Positions 61,145 through 61,190 of a DNA stretch of 61,190 bases are shown here, one piece after another. Numbering within the stretch: the first letter of the stretch is position 1; each line of letters begins with the position of its first letter. A program made the translations under genes and the position numbers. Source of the stretch: Enhydrobacter sp. (GTDB taxonomy: Bacteria > Pseudomonadota > Alphaproteobacteria > Reyranellales > Reyranellaceae); assembly GCA_026126105.1 (NCBI GenBank), contig JAHCJV010000028.1, positions 1 through 61,190 on the forward strand, read 5' to 3'. The notes beneath the pieces were generated by a model. It was not told the DNA's origin. It searched no databases and saw only the letters and a program-made list of their open reading frames with translations.

Positions 61145-61190
61145 TGAGCGATCTGTTCATGGCTGGAAGCGCGGCTAGACAAATCCGCGA
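61144..61190 (+). CDS. Partial frame at window end, possibly the second Dpp permease
   Basis: ATG 61144 (TGATG with the dppB-like stop) opens a frame reading MSDLFMAGSAARQIR to the window end. In Dpp operons a DppC gene follows here. However, the bases from 61159 on resemble the palindrome family seen at 38457 (GCTGGAAGCGCGGCT against GCTGGGAGCGCGGCT), so the frame could be partly repeat. Too short to decide. Confidence 0.35.
   Translation, partial: MSDLFMAGSAARQIR

Noticed and set aside
1..61190. CRISPR arrays, insertion sequences, prophage or integrase genes
   Set aside because: No regularly spaced direct repeats, transposase or integrase frames were seen anywhere in the window.

Overview
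The window is a high-GC chromosomal segment from an alphaproteobacterium. The order rpoZ-rsh-pdxJ-acpS-lepB-rnc-era-recO-parC, an SRP RNA directly upstream of dnaX-ybaB-recR, a Bpt-type aminoacyl-transferase and the many TRAP and ABC uptake systems fit a soil- or water-dwelling heterotroph, possibly Reyranella-like. The genus is inference; only the class-level signal is strong. I found no tRNA or rRNA genes, CRISPR arrays, transposases or phage genes.

Layout. 1-6930: fatty/branched-acid metabolism on the plus strand (C-terminus of an isovaleryl-CoA-dehydrogenase-like enzyme, class V aminotransferase-like enzyme, crotonase, LLM flavin enzyme), then a TetR regulator with a perfect 15-bp operator palindrome at its own start, an acyl-CoA synthetase, a sulfite-oxidase-like molybdoenzyme and a glutathione peroxidase. 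7048-8325 (minus): family 5 uracil-DNA glycosylase and a NYN-domain protein. 8445-19320 (plus): the housekeeping core, folK, rpoZ, rsh, pdxJ, acpS, lepB, rnc, era, recO, parC, uppP, with several ATGA overlaps. 19386-26391: two TakP-like TRAP binding proteins on plus, facing two complete DctQ/DctM membrane pairs on minus across a bidirectional terminator.

26526-30900 (minus): bpt, a DUF4126-like membrane protein, recR, ybaB/ebfC, dnaX and the 4.5S RNA. 30901-36521: LLM monooxygenase plus a short-chain dehydrogenase-like protein lacking the catalytic Tyr, a GAF/HisKA_2 sensor kinase, a Gfo/Idh/MocA-like protein lacking the usual Lys and His, and O-acetylhomoserine sulfhydrylase behind a structured leader. 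36652-46216: a hydantoinase/oxoprolinase pair (hyuB, hyuA), divergent from a small membrane protein, a PotABCD-type ABC transporter and a ring-opening amidohydrolase of the cyanuric acid amidohydrolase/barbiturase family. Together these suggest uptake and hydrolysis of a cyclic amide or ureide. 46282-50767: c-type cytochrome, DMT exporter, flavoprotein monooxygenase, SelA-like PLP enzyme. 50851-55511: aquaporin Z and an Fbp-type ABC transporter with a fused double permease. 55626-61190: a small conserved orphan gene, a PuuE-like polysaccharide-deacetylase-fold enzyme, an M81 (MlrC-like) metallopeptidase and the start of a Dpp-type peptide ABC transporter.

The most distinctive non-coding content is a set of large palindromic intergenic repeats (38457-38538, 43345-43440, 60132-60200, 55555-55589 with 56051-56085). 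Two of them sit between a binding-protein gene and its permease gene, where a hairpin could set the ratio of the two proteins. The best candidates for undescribed biology are the cyclic-amide neighbourhood, the two family members with missing catalytic residues, the metY leader, and the covarying palindrome family.
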